The notes under the pieces: model-generated | The model's input: the letters and a program-made list of their open reading frames with translations, nothing else | What the model was told of the DNA's origin: nothing | The model's database searches: none | Made by a program: the position numbers and the translations under genes | Assembly: GCA_020696345.1 (NCBI GenBank) | Contig: JAEHCK010000007.1 | Location: 1-64,000, forward strand | Direction: 5' to 3' | Origin: Thermoplasmata archaeon | GTDB taxonomy: Archaea > Thermoplasmatota > Penumbrarchaeia > JAEHCK01 | Length of the DNA: 64,000 nucleotides | Shown here: piece by piece, positions 19,556 through 29,121 of the stretch | How the letters are laid out: every line of letters begins with the position of its first letter | How positions within the stretch are numbered: the first letter of the stretch is position 1

Positions 19556-20014
19556 ATGCAGGATTTTGAACGTACTTTTATTATGTTAAAGCCCGATGCA
19601 GTCCAGCGCGGTTTCATTGGCGAGATCATCTCACGGTTAGAACGTACCGGGCTGACCCTTATAGCGATGAAATTCATGCAAATGCCAGATGATCTGGCAA
19701 AAGAGCATTATGCTGAACATGTGGGCAAACCGTTTTATGAAAAACTCGTGACATATATAACTTCGGGCCCGGTGTTGCCAATGGTGTGGGAAGGGGCGAA
19801 TGCGGTTGACATGGCCCGTAAGATCTTAGGTGCCACCAATCCGCAAAACGCCGCACCGGGAACCATACGCGCAGATTACGGTCAGGAAATAGGCAGAAAT
19901 ATCATTCATGGTTCGGATTCAAAAACCAGCGCAAAACGCGAGATAAATCTATTTTTCTCCGAGTCTGAATTAGTATCATTTTCAAAGATCGATGCACCAT
20001 GGGTCCATGAATAA
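19556..20014 (+). CDS. ndk: Nucleoside diphosphate kinase
   Basis: Interconverts NTPs and NDPs. The 152-residue length is typical and the sequence contains MLKPDAVQRGFIGEII, the phosphohistidine site NIIHGSDS and the C-terminal FSESE motif. A GAGGGGG site precedes the ATG. Ndk sits between L24e and aIF5B in many euryarchaea. Confidence 0.98.
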   Translation: MQDFERTFIMLKPDAVQRGFIGEIISRLERTGLTLIAMKFMQMPDDLAKEHYAEHVGKPFYEKLVTYITSGPVLPMVWEGANAVDMARKILGATNPQNAAPGTIRADYGQEIGRNIIHGSDSKTSAKREINLFFSESELVSFSKIDAPWVHE

Positions 20015-20173
20015 TAATAACTCAGCATACGCCTGTACTTCAACTTCAATGCAGGCTGAAATTTATCACCCATATAGTTGAAATATTATTGTAATGTTTA
20101 ATATAAAAACAAATTCAAATAAAATCTTTTGAACTGTCCCGCACTTTAATACAGTAAAAATACAGGAGATATC

Positions 20174-21937
20174 ATGACGATAAGACAACCGATCGTTAGC
20201 GTTTTAGGTCATGTCGACCATGGTAAGACCACCTTGCTTGATAATATCAGAGGTAGTGCAATAGTGGACCGTGAGGCAGGCAAGATCACACAACACATCG
20301 GTGCAACCGAGGTGCCTATCGAGACTATTAATGATATCTGTGGTAAATTATTGACAGATAAAGGTTTCAAGATAAAGGGATTGTTGTTCATTGATACCCC
20401 GGGGCACCATGCATTCACAACACTTCGGGCTCGTGGCGGGTCATTGGCCGATCTGGCGGTTTTGATGATCGATATTAATGAAGGTTTAAAACCACAGACC
20501 ATAGAATCCATTCATATCCTAAAACAGCATAAAACGCCATTTGTGATCGCCGCAAATAAGGTTGATCGGATCAACGGTTGGGTGTCAATTGATGATCGTG
20601 CGTGCATGGAAACCATCCAAGGCCAGTTGCCCGAGGTACAGGAAGTATTGAATAATATGCTTTATAAACTGGTCGGCCAGATGTTCGAAGAAGGTTTACA
20701 GGTCGAACGATATGATAGGATCAAAGATTTTAGAAAAACTATCGCAATTATACCAATGTCCGCAAAAACTGGCGAGGGCATAGCCGATCTGTTAATGGTA
20801 TTGATCGGACTTGCCCAGCGGTTTTTGGAGGATCAGTTGGAAGCCGAGGAGGGCGGTGCAGGCGAGGGTACAGTTCTGGAGGTTAAGGAAGAACGCGGCC
20901 TGGGCACGACGATCGATACAATAATTTATAACGGTGTGGTTAGAAAGAATGATACAATTGTGGTTGGCACCGCATCAAATAAACCATTGGTGACAAAGGT
21001 AAAGGCATTACTCAAACCTAAACCATTGGACGAGATTCGCGACCCGCGTGAGAGATTCGATTCGGTCCAGGAGGTCTCGGCAGCGGCGGGAGTCAAGATC
21101 ACGGCACCTACACTGGAGAATGTGATAGCGGGCGTGCCTGTGCGTGTTGTGAGGGGTTCGTTAGATGAGATCGTAAAAAAAGTGGAAAAAGAATTACAAC
21201 TGGGCATCGAAACCTCTGAAAACGGTGTTATCGTCAAAGCCGATGCGATCGGCTCGCTGGAGGCAATGGCGTTCGAGCTGGAAAATTTGGAGTTCCAGAT
21301 CAAAAAAGCAGAAGTTGGAGATGTGTCAAGACGCGATATCATCGATGCCATGACCATTCAGGATCCATTAAGGAAGGTTTTATTCGCATTCAATGTAAAG
21401 CTGACGCCCGAAGCAAAGAGTGTTCTGGAGAGCTGTGAGGGCCAGAGTGTGAAAACATTTGAAGGTAAAGTGATCTATAAATTAGTCGAGGATTATCAAG
21501 AATGGTACGTGCAGAGGAAAAGAGAATTGGAAAATGAAAAGCGCGGCCAGGTTGTATTTCCAGGGATGATCAAGATCTTGCAGGACTGCGTGTTTCGCGT
21601 CTGCAAACCAGCGATAGTTGGTGTACGTGTACTCGCCGGTCGTATTCGAGCGGGCCGGGCGTTAATACGCGAGGATGGGCGGGTGATCGGTAAGATCAAA
21701 AGTATACAACGTGAAAGTAAATCCGTCAAAGAAGGCATAATGGGTGATGAATTGGCGATCTCCATACCTAATGCAACTGTGGGTAGGCAGTTCAAGGTTG
21801 AAGACATATTATATGTGGATATCCCCGAAAGTCACGCGACCCAACTGGCAAACGTGAATTTAAGTATAGAAGAAAAAGAAGTGCTTGAGAAGATCATTAA
21901 GATCAAGCGTAAGGAGAAGTTCTGTTGGGGAATGTAA
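20174..21937 (+). CDS. infB: Translation initiation factor aIF5B
   Basis: This GTPase promotes subunit joining with initiator tRNA. GHVDHGKTTLLD (G1) lies at about residue 11, DTPGHHAF (G3) near 75, NKVDRI (G4) near 129 and SAKTGEGI (G5) near 196. Domains II-IV follow, including PGMIKILQDCVFRVCKPAIVGV. The length of 587 matches archaeal aIF5B, which lacks the long eukaryotic N-terminus. GGAGAT precedes the ATG. The gene ends the ribosomal cluster and is followed by a T-run. Confidence 0.98.
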   Translation: MTIRQPIVSVLGHVDHGKTTLLDNIRGSAIVDREAGKITQHIGATEVPIETINDICGKLLTDKGFKIKGLLFIDTPGHHAFTTLRARGGSLADLAVLMIDINEGLKPQTIESIHILKQHKTPFVIAANKVDRINGWVSIDDRACMETIQGQLPEVQEVLNNMLYKLVGQMFEEGLQVERYDRIKDFRKTIAIIPMSAKTGEGIADLLMVLIGLAQRFLEDQLEAEEGGAGEGTVLEVKEERGLGTTIDTIIYNGVVRKNDTIVVGTASNKPLVTKVKALLKPKPLDEIRDPRERFDSVQEVSAAAGVKITAPTLENVIAGVPVRVVRGSLDEIVKKVEKELQLGIETSENGVIVKADAIGSLEAMAFELENLEFQIKKAEVGDVSRRDIIDAMTIQDPLRKVLFAFNVKLTPEAKSVLESCEGQSVKTFEGKVIYKLVEDYQEWYVQRKRELENEKRGQVVFPGMIKILQDCVFRVCKPAIVGVRVLAGRIRAGRALIREDGRVIGKIKSIQRESKSVKEGIMGDELAISIPNATVGRQFKVEDILYVDIPESHATQLANVNLSIEEKEVLEKIIKIKRKEKFCWGM

Positions 21938-22282
21938 CTCAGCGATTTTTTTTTAATGAGTTATTTATTAGTTATTTATGGGTGTTAAATTCCAAGCTGT
22001 GGAAAAATCGAAGAGTTTTCCAGAGCAAAATGATTTCCTTTAAAAATCATCTAGAGCTAAAAATTCTTTTATAGGGAATATTATAAAAAATAGAATTTTT
22101 ACCTCGAGTTAATTTGCTGTGGCAAATTAGCCTAGTTCCAAGCACCAAGGTCCAAATAAGTTCCAAATTCCAAGTTCCAATAACCAAAACGGATTTGGAG
22201 TTGGAAAGAGGAAAGAGTAGTTATGAAAGAGGGTTGATAATTGGTTATTGTGATTTGTTTGTAATTTGTAATTTTCAAAGAT
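21938..22282. repeat. Intergenic TTCCAAGTTCCAA / TTGGAGTTGGAA inverted repeats
   Basis: The 345-bp gap between convergent genes holds TTCCAAATTCCAAGTTCCAA facing GGATTTGGAGTTGGAAAG, plus AAAAATTC...GAATTTTT and TTTGCTGTGGCAAA hairpins. No gene seen. A related TTGGAACTTGAAATTT/AATTTCAAATTTCC pair is at 35470-35525. Confidence 0.5.
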
Positions 22283-22732
22283 CTACCATATCTTTGTCTC
22301 GTGTCCGCATTTAAGGCATTTGACGACCACAGGTGTATTCTCCAGTAAATTCTTGTTTATCTGCATATCCTCACCGCACATGGGGCAGATCTTGGAGAAT
22401 ACTTGATCATCTACCAGGACTTCGCGCTTGATGGTACTATCCATTTCCACCTTTTCTTCAGATTCCAAAACTTCGTGAATATTAATAATATTATTTTCCT
22501 TTTTTATCTCCTGACCCAACTCGGCGTTGGTGGTTGCGGGCTGTGGTTCTAGCTTATTTTGCACTAGATTATTTTCTTGGTCTGCCAATGCACGCTCATC
22601 CAGAGCGGTGAGATCAAGCTCATCTTGCATAACCGGAGTATCCTGTAATTTTATACCGCATTGTTCACAGAACTTAGCATGCTCAGAGACCGGAGTGCCA
22701 CATTGTGTGCATGATCGCATTTTATACCACAT
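22283..22732 (-). CDS. Protein with zinc ribbons at both ends
   Basis: The N-terminal RSCTQCGTPVSEHAKFCEQCG is a C-x2-C/C-x2-C zinc ribbon of the zf-ribbon_3 kind, and the C-terminus ICPMCGEDMQIN ... VVKCLKCGHETKIW is a second one. The 85 residues between are acidic and low complexity, probably disordered. The gene begins one base after the upstream HTH gene if the ATG at 22732 is used; an ATG at 22720 is also possible. It may act with that regulator. No enzyme motif seen. Confidence 0.75.
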   Translation of the reverse strand: MWYKMRSCTQCGTPVSEHAKFCEQCGIKLQDTPVMQDELDLTALDERALADQENNLVQNKLEPQPATTNAELGQEIKKENNIINIHEVLESEEKVEMDSTIKREVLVDDQVFSKICPMCGEDMQINKNLLENTPVVVKCLKCGHETKIW

Positions 22733-22733
22733 T

Positions 22734-23090
22734 CTATTTTTTTATCGAACTTCTAAGTTCTTTGAGCCGCTTTTCCAAGCTTGCCATTATATCATATAAT
22801 CTTGGCATGAATTTCTTACATTTCTCTGTGGTCATCGCACCGTCAGGGGAGGGTGTGATAAGCCCTTCGTGCTCTAAAATCCGTAATGAATATCTGACCT
22901 TATGCTGTGGAAAATTGGATAGATTGGAAAGCTTGATGATCCCGATAGGTTCGTTTTCAACAATGATCTTTAACATGCCAACATGCCGGTGCAAGAGTTC
23001 TATTTCATACTCGATCCGGCCGGTCAAAGTACCAGATGTTGTTTTATCGGCACCAATTTTACCCTGGTCATAATACGATCTATCATCCAT
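22734..23090 (-). CDS. Winged-helix transcriptional regulator
   Basis: This 118-residue protein has an archaeal winged helix: helix HRHVGMLKIIVENEPIGIIKLSNLSNFPQHKVRYSLRILEHEGLITPSP then a wing ending in a coiled-coil-like C-terminus (IMASLEKRLKELRSSIKK). GGGGT lies seven bases before the ATG. It is transcribed with the zinc-ribbon protein. DNA target unknown. Confidence 0.8.
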   Translation of the reverse strand: MDDRSYYDQGKIGADKTTSGTLTGRIEYEIELLHRHVGMLKIIVENEPIGIIKLSNLSNFPQHKVRYSLRILEHEGLITPSPDGAMTTEKCKKFMPRLYDIMASLEKRLKELRSSIKK

Positions 23091-23352
23091 GATGCTTACC
23101 CCAATCTCAAACTTCAGTTATCGTAGACCGTGATAACAATTAGAACATTTATATTTTTTGCAATAAAAAAATTGTGCATTTAATCCTTCCTTTTGCATAG
23201 CATTTTTTATAACGCCTATTGGAAACCCAAAGGAAAAGTTAAAATGTAAAAGTTAAAAGTGATCAGAACTTTTTAAATTTAAAATTTTACTTTAAAATTT
23301 TACTTTAAAAAAATGTGTCAATCATCATTCACTTTGCGGAGCATTTTTTTAT

Positions 23353-23994
23353 TTAATGAAGAGATCCTAAAAACTCAATAAGCTTCTTAACTGCCTTACC
23401 CCTGTGAGAATAGTTGTTCTTTTGCTCGGTTTCCATCTCGGCAAACGTAGTATCCGCACCCTCGGGTTGAAAGATCGGGTCATAACCAAACCCGTGCTCT
23501 CCACGAGGTACTTGGACGATCACACCTTTACAACTACCGTTGATAATTTGTGTATTTCTTGCATTTCCAGTATTCTGGCCCATAGACTCGTCACGTTTAA
23601 TGACCGCCATACCCATGCATGACTCGAAATGTGCACTCCGATCATGGTTTTCCTTCAATAGCTGCAGCATTCCATTATAACCTATGGTCATAAATACGAA
23701 TTTGGAATACACACCAGGGTAACCGTTCAAGCCGTGAACAAACAATCCCGAATCCTCGATCAATATAAGGTCTATGTCATTGAGCTCGGTGTCAAGGGTT
23801 GTACTAACCGTGATCGGCTCTTGTAACTTATCCAATATCCAGGACAAACCAAATTGTACAACCTCTTCCAGGGCGTCAACCTGGACCTCAGGATAGGGAA
23901 GAGATATTCGTTTAACTGCGTGGCCGTGTGGAACTAGTTTATTTTTCAGCTCCTTTACCTTGCCTTCATTGGATGTTATAAATCCAATATGCAT
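23353..23994 (-). CDS. XTP/dITP diphosphatase (RdgB/HAM1 family)
   Basis: This enzyme hydrolyses non-canonical purine NTPs to monophosphates. Family motifs are FITSNEGKVKELK at the N-terminus, EDSGLFVHGLNGYPGVYSKF in the middle, GEHGFGYDPIF and SHRGKAVKKL at the end. At 213 residues it is slightly longer than the common 185-200 because of an insert around residues 64-74 and 135-150. It stands alone, ahead of the repeat tract that separates it from Bud32. Confidence 0.93.
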   Translation of the reverse strand: MHIGFITSNEGKVKELKNKLVPHGHAVKRISLPYPEVQVDALEEVVQFGLSWILDKLQEPITVSTTLDTELNDIDLILIEDSGLFVHGLNGYPGVYSKFVFMTIGYNGMLQLLKENHDRSAHFESCMGMAVIKRDESMGQNTGNARNTQIINGSCKGVIVQVPRGEHGFGYDPIFQPEGADTTFAEMETEQKNNYSHRGKAVKKLIEFLGSLH

Positions 23995-24129
23995 GATCTA
24001 TCAATCCCTTTATATCTCCTTGATATCAGTATTATTAATTGAAGTTTTGCGTTCCTATCATATCAAGCTATCATATTGTTATTTTGTAGTCGAGCAGAGT
24101 CGCCAATTGGCAGTAGCCGTGCAGAGTTA

Positions 24130-24345
24130 TCGATTGACAGATGCCTTGATTCATTGTCGATTGACAGATGCCTGGATTGATTGTTGATTGACAGATGCCT
24201 TGATTCATTGTCGATTGATAGATGCCTGGATTAATTGTTGATTGATAGATACCTTGATTAATTGTTGATTGACAGATACCCTGATGGATTATCGATTGAC
24301 AGATACCCTGATGGATTATCGATTGACAGATGCCTTGATCGATTA
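24130..24345 (+). repeat. Left array: eight exact-length 27-bp repeats
   Basis: Eight consecutive units of exactly 27 bp, type TCGATTGACAGATGCC followed by a variable 11-mer, with no insertions or deletions. Units vary at TTGATT/TGGATT in an alternating way. The orientation is opposite to the array at 24379. Confidence 0.95.
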
Positions 24346-24378
24346 TCGATTAATTGAAACCTGGGTTTAAAAATAAAA

Positions 24379-24675
24379 TCCAGGTATCTGTTCAACACCA
24401 ACCCAGCACGGTATCTGTTCAGCACCAACCCAGCTAGGTATCTGTTCAGCATCAACCCAGCCCGGTATCTGTTCAGCACCAACCCAGCCAGGTATCTGTT
24501 CAGCATCAATTCAGCCTGGTATCTGTTCAACATCAATTCAGCCTAGTATCTGTTCAGTATCAATTCAGCCCGGTATCTGTTCAGCATCAACCCATCACGG
24601 TATCTGTTCTGCACCAACCCGGCCAGGTATCTGTTCAGTATCAACCCAGCACGGCATCTGTCCAGCATCAAATGA
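24379..24675 (-). repeat. Right array: eleven exact-length 27-bp repeats in reverse orientation
   Basis: Eleven units of exactly 27 bp (GCACGGTATCTGTTCAGC plus CACCAACCCA type). The reverse complement (CTGAACAGATACC) aligns with TTGACAGATGCC of the left array. The 33-bp centre 24346-24378 carries the palindrome AACCTGGGTTT ... CCAGG. The two arrays could form a hairpin over about 500 bp. Confidence 0.95.
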
Positions 24676-24700
24676 ACACGTAAAAGTACAGTTATCAATT

Positions 24701-25342
24701 CTATGCCCTCATATACCTACCGCGGTTTACGATCTCGTCAACTTTCTTGATAACTTCAGAGGCGGCCTTGAACTCATTTGAATAACCTTCAAGAACATAC
24801 TTGAATTCGTCTAAGAGCTCCGGATGCGTGCTTTCGAAGGCCTCCATTAATAGATGAATGTCCACACCCTTTGCTTCTATGTCATCGGAAATATCTCCAA
24901 GACTGAAGTCGATAAAGTACAGATCTTCGTCACGCTTTAAAACATTCGAGGTGGTCAGATCGCCGTGAACAATATTATTTTTATGCAATATACCTATGGC
25001 GGAACCAAGCTTTCGTAATAATGACTTTTGCACATTTTCATCTATTTGTACTTGTACTTGTGTTTGTACTTGTGTTAAGATATCCTTTAATCTTGGACCA
25101 TCGATGTATTCCATGATGATCTTGTGCTCCTTCAGGTCAATGTCGTAAATTATGGGTGTGGATACACCCAATCGCCGTGCATCCGAGATGAGTTTTGCTT
25201 CTTTTTTTGTCCGGGCAGCTCGTAAAGCGTTATCCAAGATCGGTAATCTATACTTTTTCGGTACTCGGTGTTTTGCTATTGCCCTGCGGCCCAACCAAGT
25301 AGTTAAATGGATCTCGGCTTCCGCACCACGTCTAATTATCAT
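24701..25342 (-). CDS. bud32: KEOPS kinase/ATPase Bud32
   Basis: Bud32 is the small atypical kinase of KEOPS, needed for t6A37 of ANN-decoding tRNAs. Seen here: an N-terminal GAEAEI with AIAKHRVPKKYR (catalytic Lys), KEAKLISDARRLGV helix, IMEYIDGPRLKD hinge, IVHGDLTTSNVLK catalytic loop and FIDFSLG metal loop. The track start at 25378 is 12 codons too early; the ATG at 25342 (MIIRRGAEA) has GGTG just upstream and fits the family size of about 210. It is not fused to Kae1, which is absent from the window. Confidence 0.95.
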   Translation of the reverse strand: MIIRRGAEAEIHLTTWLGRRAIAKHRVPKKYRLPILDNALRAARTKKEAKLISDARRLGVSTPIIYDIDLKEHKIIMEYIDGPRLKDILTQVQTQVQVQIDENVQKSLLRKLGSAIGILHKNNIVHGDLTTSNVLKRDEDLYFIDFSLGDISDDIEAKGVDIHLLMEAFESTHPELLDEFKYVLEGYSNEFKAASEVIKKVDEIVNRGRYMRA

Positions 25343-25399
25343 TAACACCACATGAGTACAAATGAAATCATAATACAATTTCGAGAATTTGAGGCAAGT

Positions 25400-28300
25400 T
25401 CACTTCTTTGATTTTTTACCTTTACTTTTACCCTTGCCTTTACCCTTGCCTTTATCCTTACTTTTACCCTTGCCTTTGGCTTTGTCCTTATCACTTCGTC
25501 GTTTACCGAATTCTGCCTCTTCACGGCGGCGGAGATAGAAATAGATCATTACTACTACTACGATTATTACTATAATTATTATCGCCACCAGAATTGGTGT
25601 ATCAATAAATGTCTTTTCGCGTACTTCAAGTTTAATTTTCTTGTAGTTATTTACCCAATTCTGTTCAAAGGTCTCGTTGTTAGCCAGGGTGACATTGAAA
25701 CTTATATTGTGTTCTCCAACCCCGGACGCTTTCCATTTGAAGGTCAGCACCTCGAATTCATTCATTTCTAGACTTTGAATGGTCTTTGTATTTTTGACTT
25801 TCCCGTCTAATGAAAAAGTAACCACGATATCTCTCGCGGTCACCCTACCGTCGTTGGTAATATTGACCTTAAAGTTTACACTCTCCTCTTCGATCGGTTC
25901 CTTCTTCGATACATCGAGATACTTATCGACATTAGTCTCATCTATCGGAGCAAAGCGCAGGTCCACACCTTCAACAATTATGATCCAATCAATTGGTTGT
26001 AGGTCTGTTGAATTTGCCTCGTTATCCGAAGAATCCGTCACCCAGAGTGCGATCGGCTGCGGCCCGGGTCGCTCAGGCTTGAAAGTTATTATTGCGCCAG
26101 TGTCATCTTCTTTATCGTTGTTCAGGACACCATCATTATCAATGCCATCTTTTGTTGTATCTAGGTCCCACCTGAAGGTCAGGTTTTCTATAGGGTCATA
26201 ATTGTCTGTTGTGATGGACGCATTCAGTTCTAATGTCTCATTAATATAGCAAACCAGCTCGCCCGATCCTGTTTTCATCTTTGGTTCGGGGGGTTCGAGA
26301 TCGTTTATAAATATTGATTTGGTAAGTAAGGTATAATGCCCGGCGGCGTCAGTTACATTTAATGTGACATCATATGATCCAGGGTTGTTATATGAATGGT
26401 AGGCAACATCATTATCAATGAGTGTACCGGAGGTATCGCCAAATGTCCATGAATATGAAGCGATCTCACCATCCAGAGTAGCTCCACTGTCCAGGCTATC
26501 CGATGTTTGAGTTGCATTAAAGGTAATATTATACACTTCTTGTGGTGTGTTCTCGTAACCCTCGGTTATTTCCACACCGGTTTCGTTCACGAATCTGAAC
26601 TTAACCACGGGTGGGGTACTATCCACCGTAATAATGGTGAAATTCGTATGCACTAGATTTGCGGTGGTCATTATATTCAAAGTTACATTATACACACCCG
26701 GTGTTGTGTAATTGTGAGAAACGCTCTTACCATAGCCTTTACTGCCATCATTGAAGTCCCAGGTATAATTGGTTATCATGCCGCTTCCGGGTAGTGAATC
26801 GACTCCATTGAAATCTATATCTTCTTCTATATCCACATATTTGGGCGAAGCTAGGAATCTTGCTGTAGGGTCTTTCAATTTCTCAACATATATCTTCGCA
26901 GATCCGTTGAGCCAGCATTGACTGCTGGACTTTATCCAGACCGTCTGGTTATCGTAAGCTTCTAAATTACTAAGCTCGTAACCATCCGGAAGATAGAATT
27001 TGACCACTTCATTGTCCAATAGTTGTGCAATATTTATCATGTATGATTCTGAATCTTCGGATATTTTATTGTCATAGCTGTTGTAGTCCAGGTTAGTATT
27101 GATGATCATATCTGCAGTGGAGTCATACGCACCATTGAAACCTGTTGTAGAAACCGAGAATGTGCCTTTGTTCCAATTGAAGTTCGTGTTTTCAATACTA
27201 ATGATGCCTTGTGTATCCAAATAATACGGCCCACGCTCTTGTAACCAGGCAGTGAAATTATTGATTTCCGTAGTCTCCACCTCACCTTTTTCGAAACCCT
27301 TGCTGCCAAGCCCGTCAGAGGTGCCGCCAAAACCAGGCTCGTTATCGATCTGGAACCGTGGACCGCCGATCGTAGTCGTCACACCGTAATTTACATATTC
27401 CAATCCGAAAATGGCGCTATCATGGTTCAATGTCCATTTGGTATTCAGGTGGATCTTATTCCAGTTATTGGTTGGGAATGAAAGTGATGTAACCAACTTC
27501 TCGTCATTATTCACTTTTAGAGCGATTTTATTTGGAAGCGGAAAAAAATTCCTGGATGAATTTAATTCGATGATTTGTGGATGGTAGTATGGTTGATAGC
27601 CAGGTACATCAATTATCAGGCTGAAATTACCAAAATATGCTGGTAGATTAAAAAAGACACCAGTAAATGGTTTATGAATAAATTCAGCTCTATCAACATC
27701 ATACAGAAATGCATCACGACTGTCACTTTCCGGAGTGTCCTCGAATTTTATCCAGCCGTTTATGCCAGGCTTACTGTTGTTTAAAGTTAAATTATGGTTT
27801 GTTATCTCTGTAACATTCAGATTCAGATCTTCGATATAATACATATATTCGTCCAAAGTGATCCAAAGCTCATATTGACCTTTATATGCATCAATTGAAT
27901 AGTTCCCATCGGGACCACTCCCTTGCGAAGAAGCCTCATACCCTGGATCATCAATGCTTTGTAGAACTACTATTGCATTTACCACTGCATCGTTGGCACC
28001 TAGATAAAAAATGTATCCCGATAAAGAGTAAATTGGTTTTTGTATAGGTAGAACATTTTTTAAGAATAACGGATCAACATCAACGCCCTTGTCAATTACT
28101 TCAATTATTCCGGATTTGCTGCCATTAGCACCTTCTATTGTGGTAAAATTATCATCAGGAGCGTTTGCCATTAACATATAGTGTCCTGGCTCAACATTGA
28201 ATGCAGAATATCCATTATCATCGGTGATATTAAAATGTTGTACACCAGTATGAAGATCTAGTAGTATAACAGATACTCCAGGTACGGGTACATCTCTTCC

Positions 28301-28450
28301 ATCGGCCTTTTTATACATGACCATTGCACTTATTTCATATTTGTTCGTCCCGCTATCAGCAAACCCTACTTGGGTCACCGAGAGCGTTGTCAGTACCATT
28401 GCCAATACTACTATTAGGCAAACTGTCCTTTTTCCAAGTTTACTGATCAT
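25400..28450 (-). CDS. Secreted PKD/CARDB surface protein with membrane anchor
   Basis: The 1,016-residue protein has a signal peptide (KRTVCLIVVLAMVLTTLSV), carboxypeptidase-regulatory-like beta domains in the first 300 residues, two PKD domains (YTWDFNDGSKGYG and YSWTFGDTSG with terminal GVYNVTLNI/GSYDVTLNV), a third Ig-like unit, and a CARDB-like domain (residues ~835-950). One transmembrane helix (ILVAIIIIVIIVVVVMIYFYL) and a Lys/Gly tail end it. The ATG at 28450 has GGAGG eight bases upstream; the track start is a TTG inside that site. It is probably a cell-surface adhesion or S-layer-associated protein; no enzyme domain is seen. Confidence 0.85.
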   Translation of the reverse strand: MISKLGKRTVCLIVVLAMVLTTLSVTQVGFADSGTNKYEISAMVMYKKADGRDVPVPGVSVILLDLHTGVQHFNITDDNGYSAFNVEPGHYMLMANAPDDNFTTIEGANGSKSGIIEVIDKGVDVDPLFLKNVLPIQKPIYSLSGYIFYLGANDAVVNAIVVLQSIDDPGYEASSQGSGPDGNYSIDAYKGQYELWITLDEYMYYIEDLNLNVTEITNHNLTLNNSKPGINGWIKFEDTPESDSRDAFLYDVDRAEFIHKPFTGVFFNLPAYFGNFSLIIDVPGYQPYYHPQIIELNSSRNFFPLPNKIALKVNNDEKLVTSLSFPTNNWNKIHLNTKWTLNHDSAIFGLEYVNYGVTTTIGGPRFQIDNEPGFGGTSDGLGSKGFEKGEVETTEINNFTAWLQERGPYYLDTQGIISIENTNFNWNKGTFSVSTTGFNGAYDSTADMIINTNLDYNSYDNKISEDSESYMINIAQLLDNEVVKFYLPDGYELSNLEAYDNQTVWIKSSSQCWLNGSAKIYVEKLKDPTARFLASPKYVDIEEDIDFNGVDSLPGSGMITNYTWDFNDGSKGYGKSVSHNYTTPGVYNVTLNIMTTANLVHTNFTIITVDSTPPVVKFRFVNETGVEITEGYENTPQEVYNITFNATQTSDSLDSGATLDGEIASYSWTFGDTSGTLIDNDVAYHSYNNPGSYDVTLNVTDAAGHYTLLTKSIFINDLEPPEPKMKTGSGELVCYINETLELNASITTDNYDPIENLTFRWDLDTTKDGIDNDGVLNNDKEDDTGAIITFKPERPGPQPIALWVTDSSDNEANSTDLQPIDWIIIVEGVDLRFAPIDETNVDKYLDVSKKEPIEEESVNFKVNITNDGRVTARDIVVTFSLDGKVKNTKTIQSLEMNEFEVLTFKWKASGVGEHNISFNVTLANNETFEQNWVNNYKKIKLEVREKTFIDTPILVAIIIIVIIVVVVMIYFYLRRREEAEFGKRRSDKDKAKGKGKSKDKGKGKGKGKSKGKKSKK

Positions 28451-28770
28451 TTCCAGTTCCTCCAATCGAGTGCAATTCGTTGTTCATTCATGTTTGGAAT
28501 AGAGTTTTGCTCTATGGCGATTATTGGATATATCTGCCTTGCACTCACTTGGTTAAATTGATTGATTTTCAGAGTTAATATAATGATACTATATATACAT
28601 TTCTTTATGGCTATATTTCATGGTATAAATCTTCAACTAAAGCCATATAAAAATAATAATTAATAATAATGGTTCTTCTCCCGATCTAGGAAAAATAAGA
28701 TCATTTATAATGAGGAAAATTGTGAATCGTTAATACGCTCACTTCGTTCGCTTGAATTACGATGTAATGA

Positions 28771-29022
28771 AGGAATGGGGTAAGGGGGTGATGGGGTAAT
28801 GGGGTGATGGGGTGATGGGGTAATGGGGTAATGGGGTGATGGGGTGATGGGGTGATGGGGTAATGGGGTAATGGGGTAATGGGGTAATGGGGTAATGGGG
28901 TGATGGGGTACTGGAAAATAGTCAGCTGGTCCGCCGGTCGACTGGTCAACCCCCAATCGTCCATCCCCCATTCTTCCCATATCCCCAATCTTCCATTCCC
29001 CCATTCTTCCAATCCCCCCAGG
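28771..29022. repeat. GGGGTAAT / GGGGTGAT 8-bp array with C-rich opposed arm
   Basis: About seventeen copies of the 8-mer GGGGT[A/G]AT run from 28771, followed after a 40-bp centre by CCCCAATC, CCCCCATTCTTCC-type units that are approximately the reverse complement. The 28451-29121 gap lies between two minus-strand genes. Two ORFs in the track here translate the repeat and are not genes. Confidence 0.85.
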
Positions 29023-29121
29023 CTTCAAACTTTCACCATTCACGATTAACGGTCTTCAAGCCACAATCTTAATTATCTTCCTAAATTCGGAGAAAAACCA
29101 TAATAATATCTTTTGAATTTT

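Noticed and set aside
24258-24536. ORF encoding a nine-residue repeat protein
   Set aside because: It is a read-through of the 27-bp arrays; the frame crosses the palindrome centre and starts inside a repeat with no ribosome site.
24130-24675. CRISPR array
   Set aside because: The units abut one another with no unique spacers, and the two halves are in opposite orientation.
28701-29043. Two overlapping ORFs rich in PITPLPH
   Set aside because: They translate the octamer array in two frames and have no independent support.
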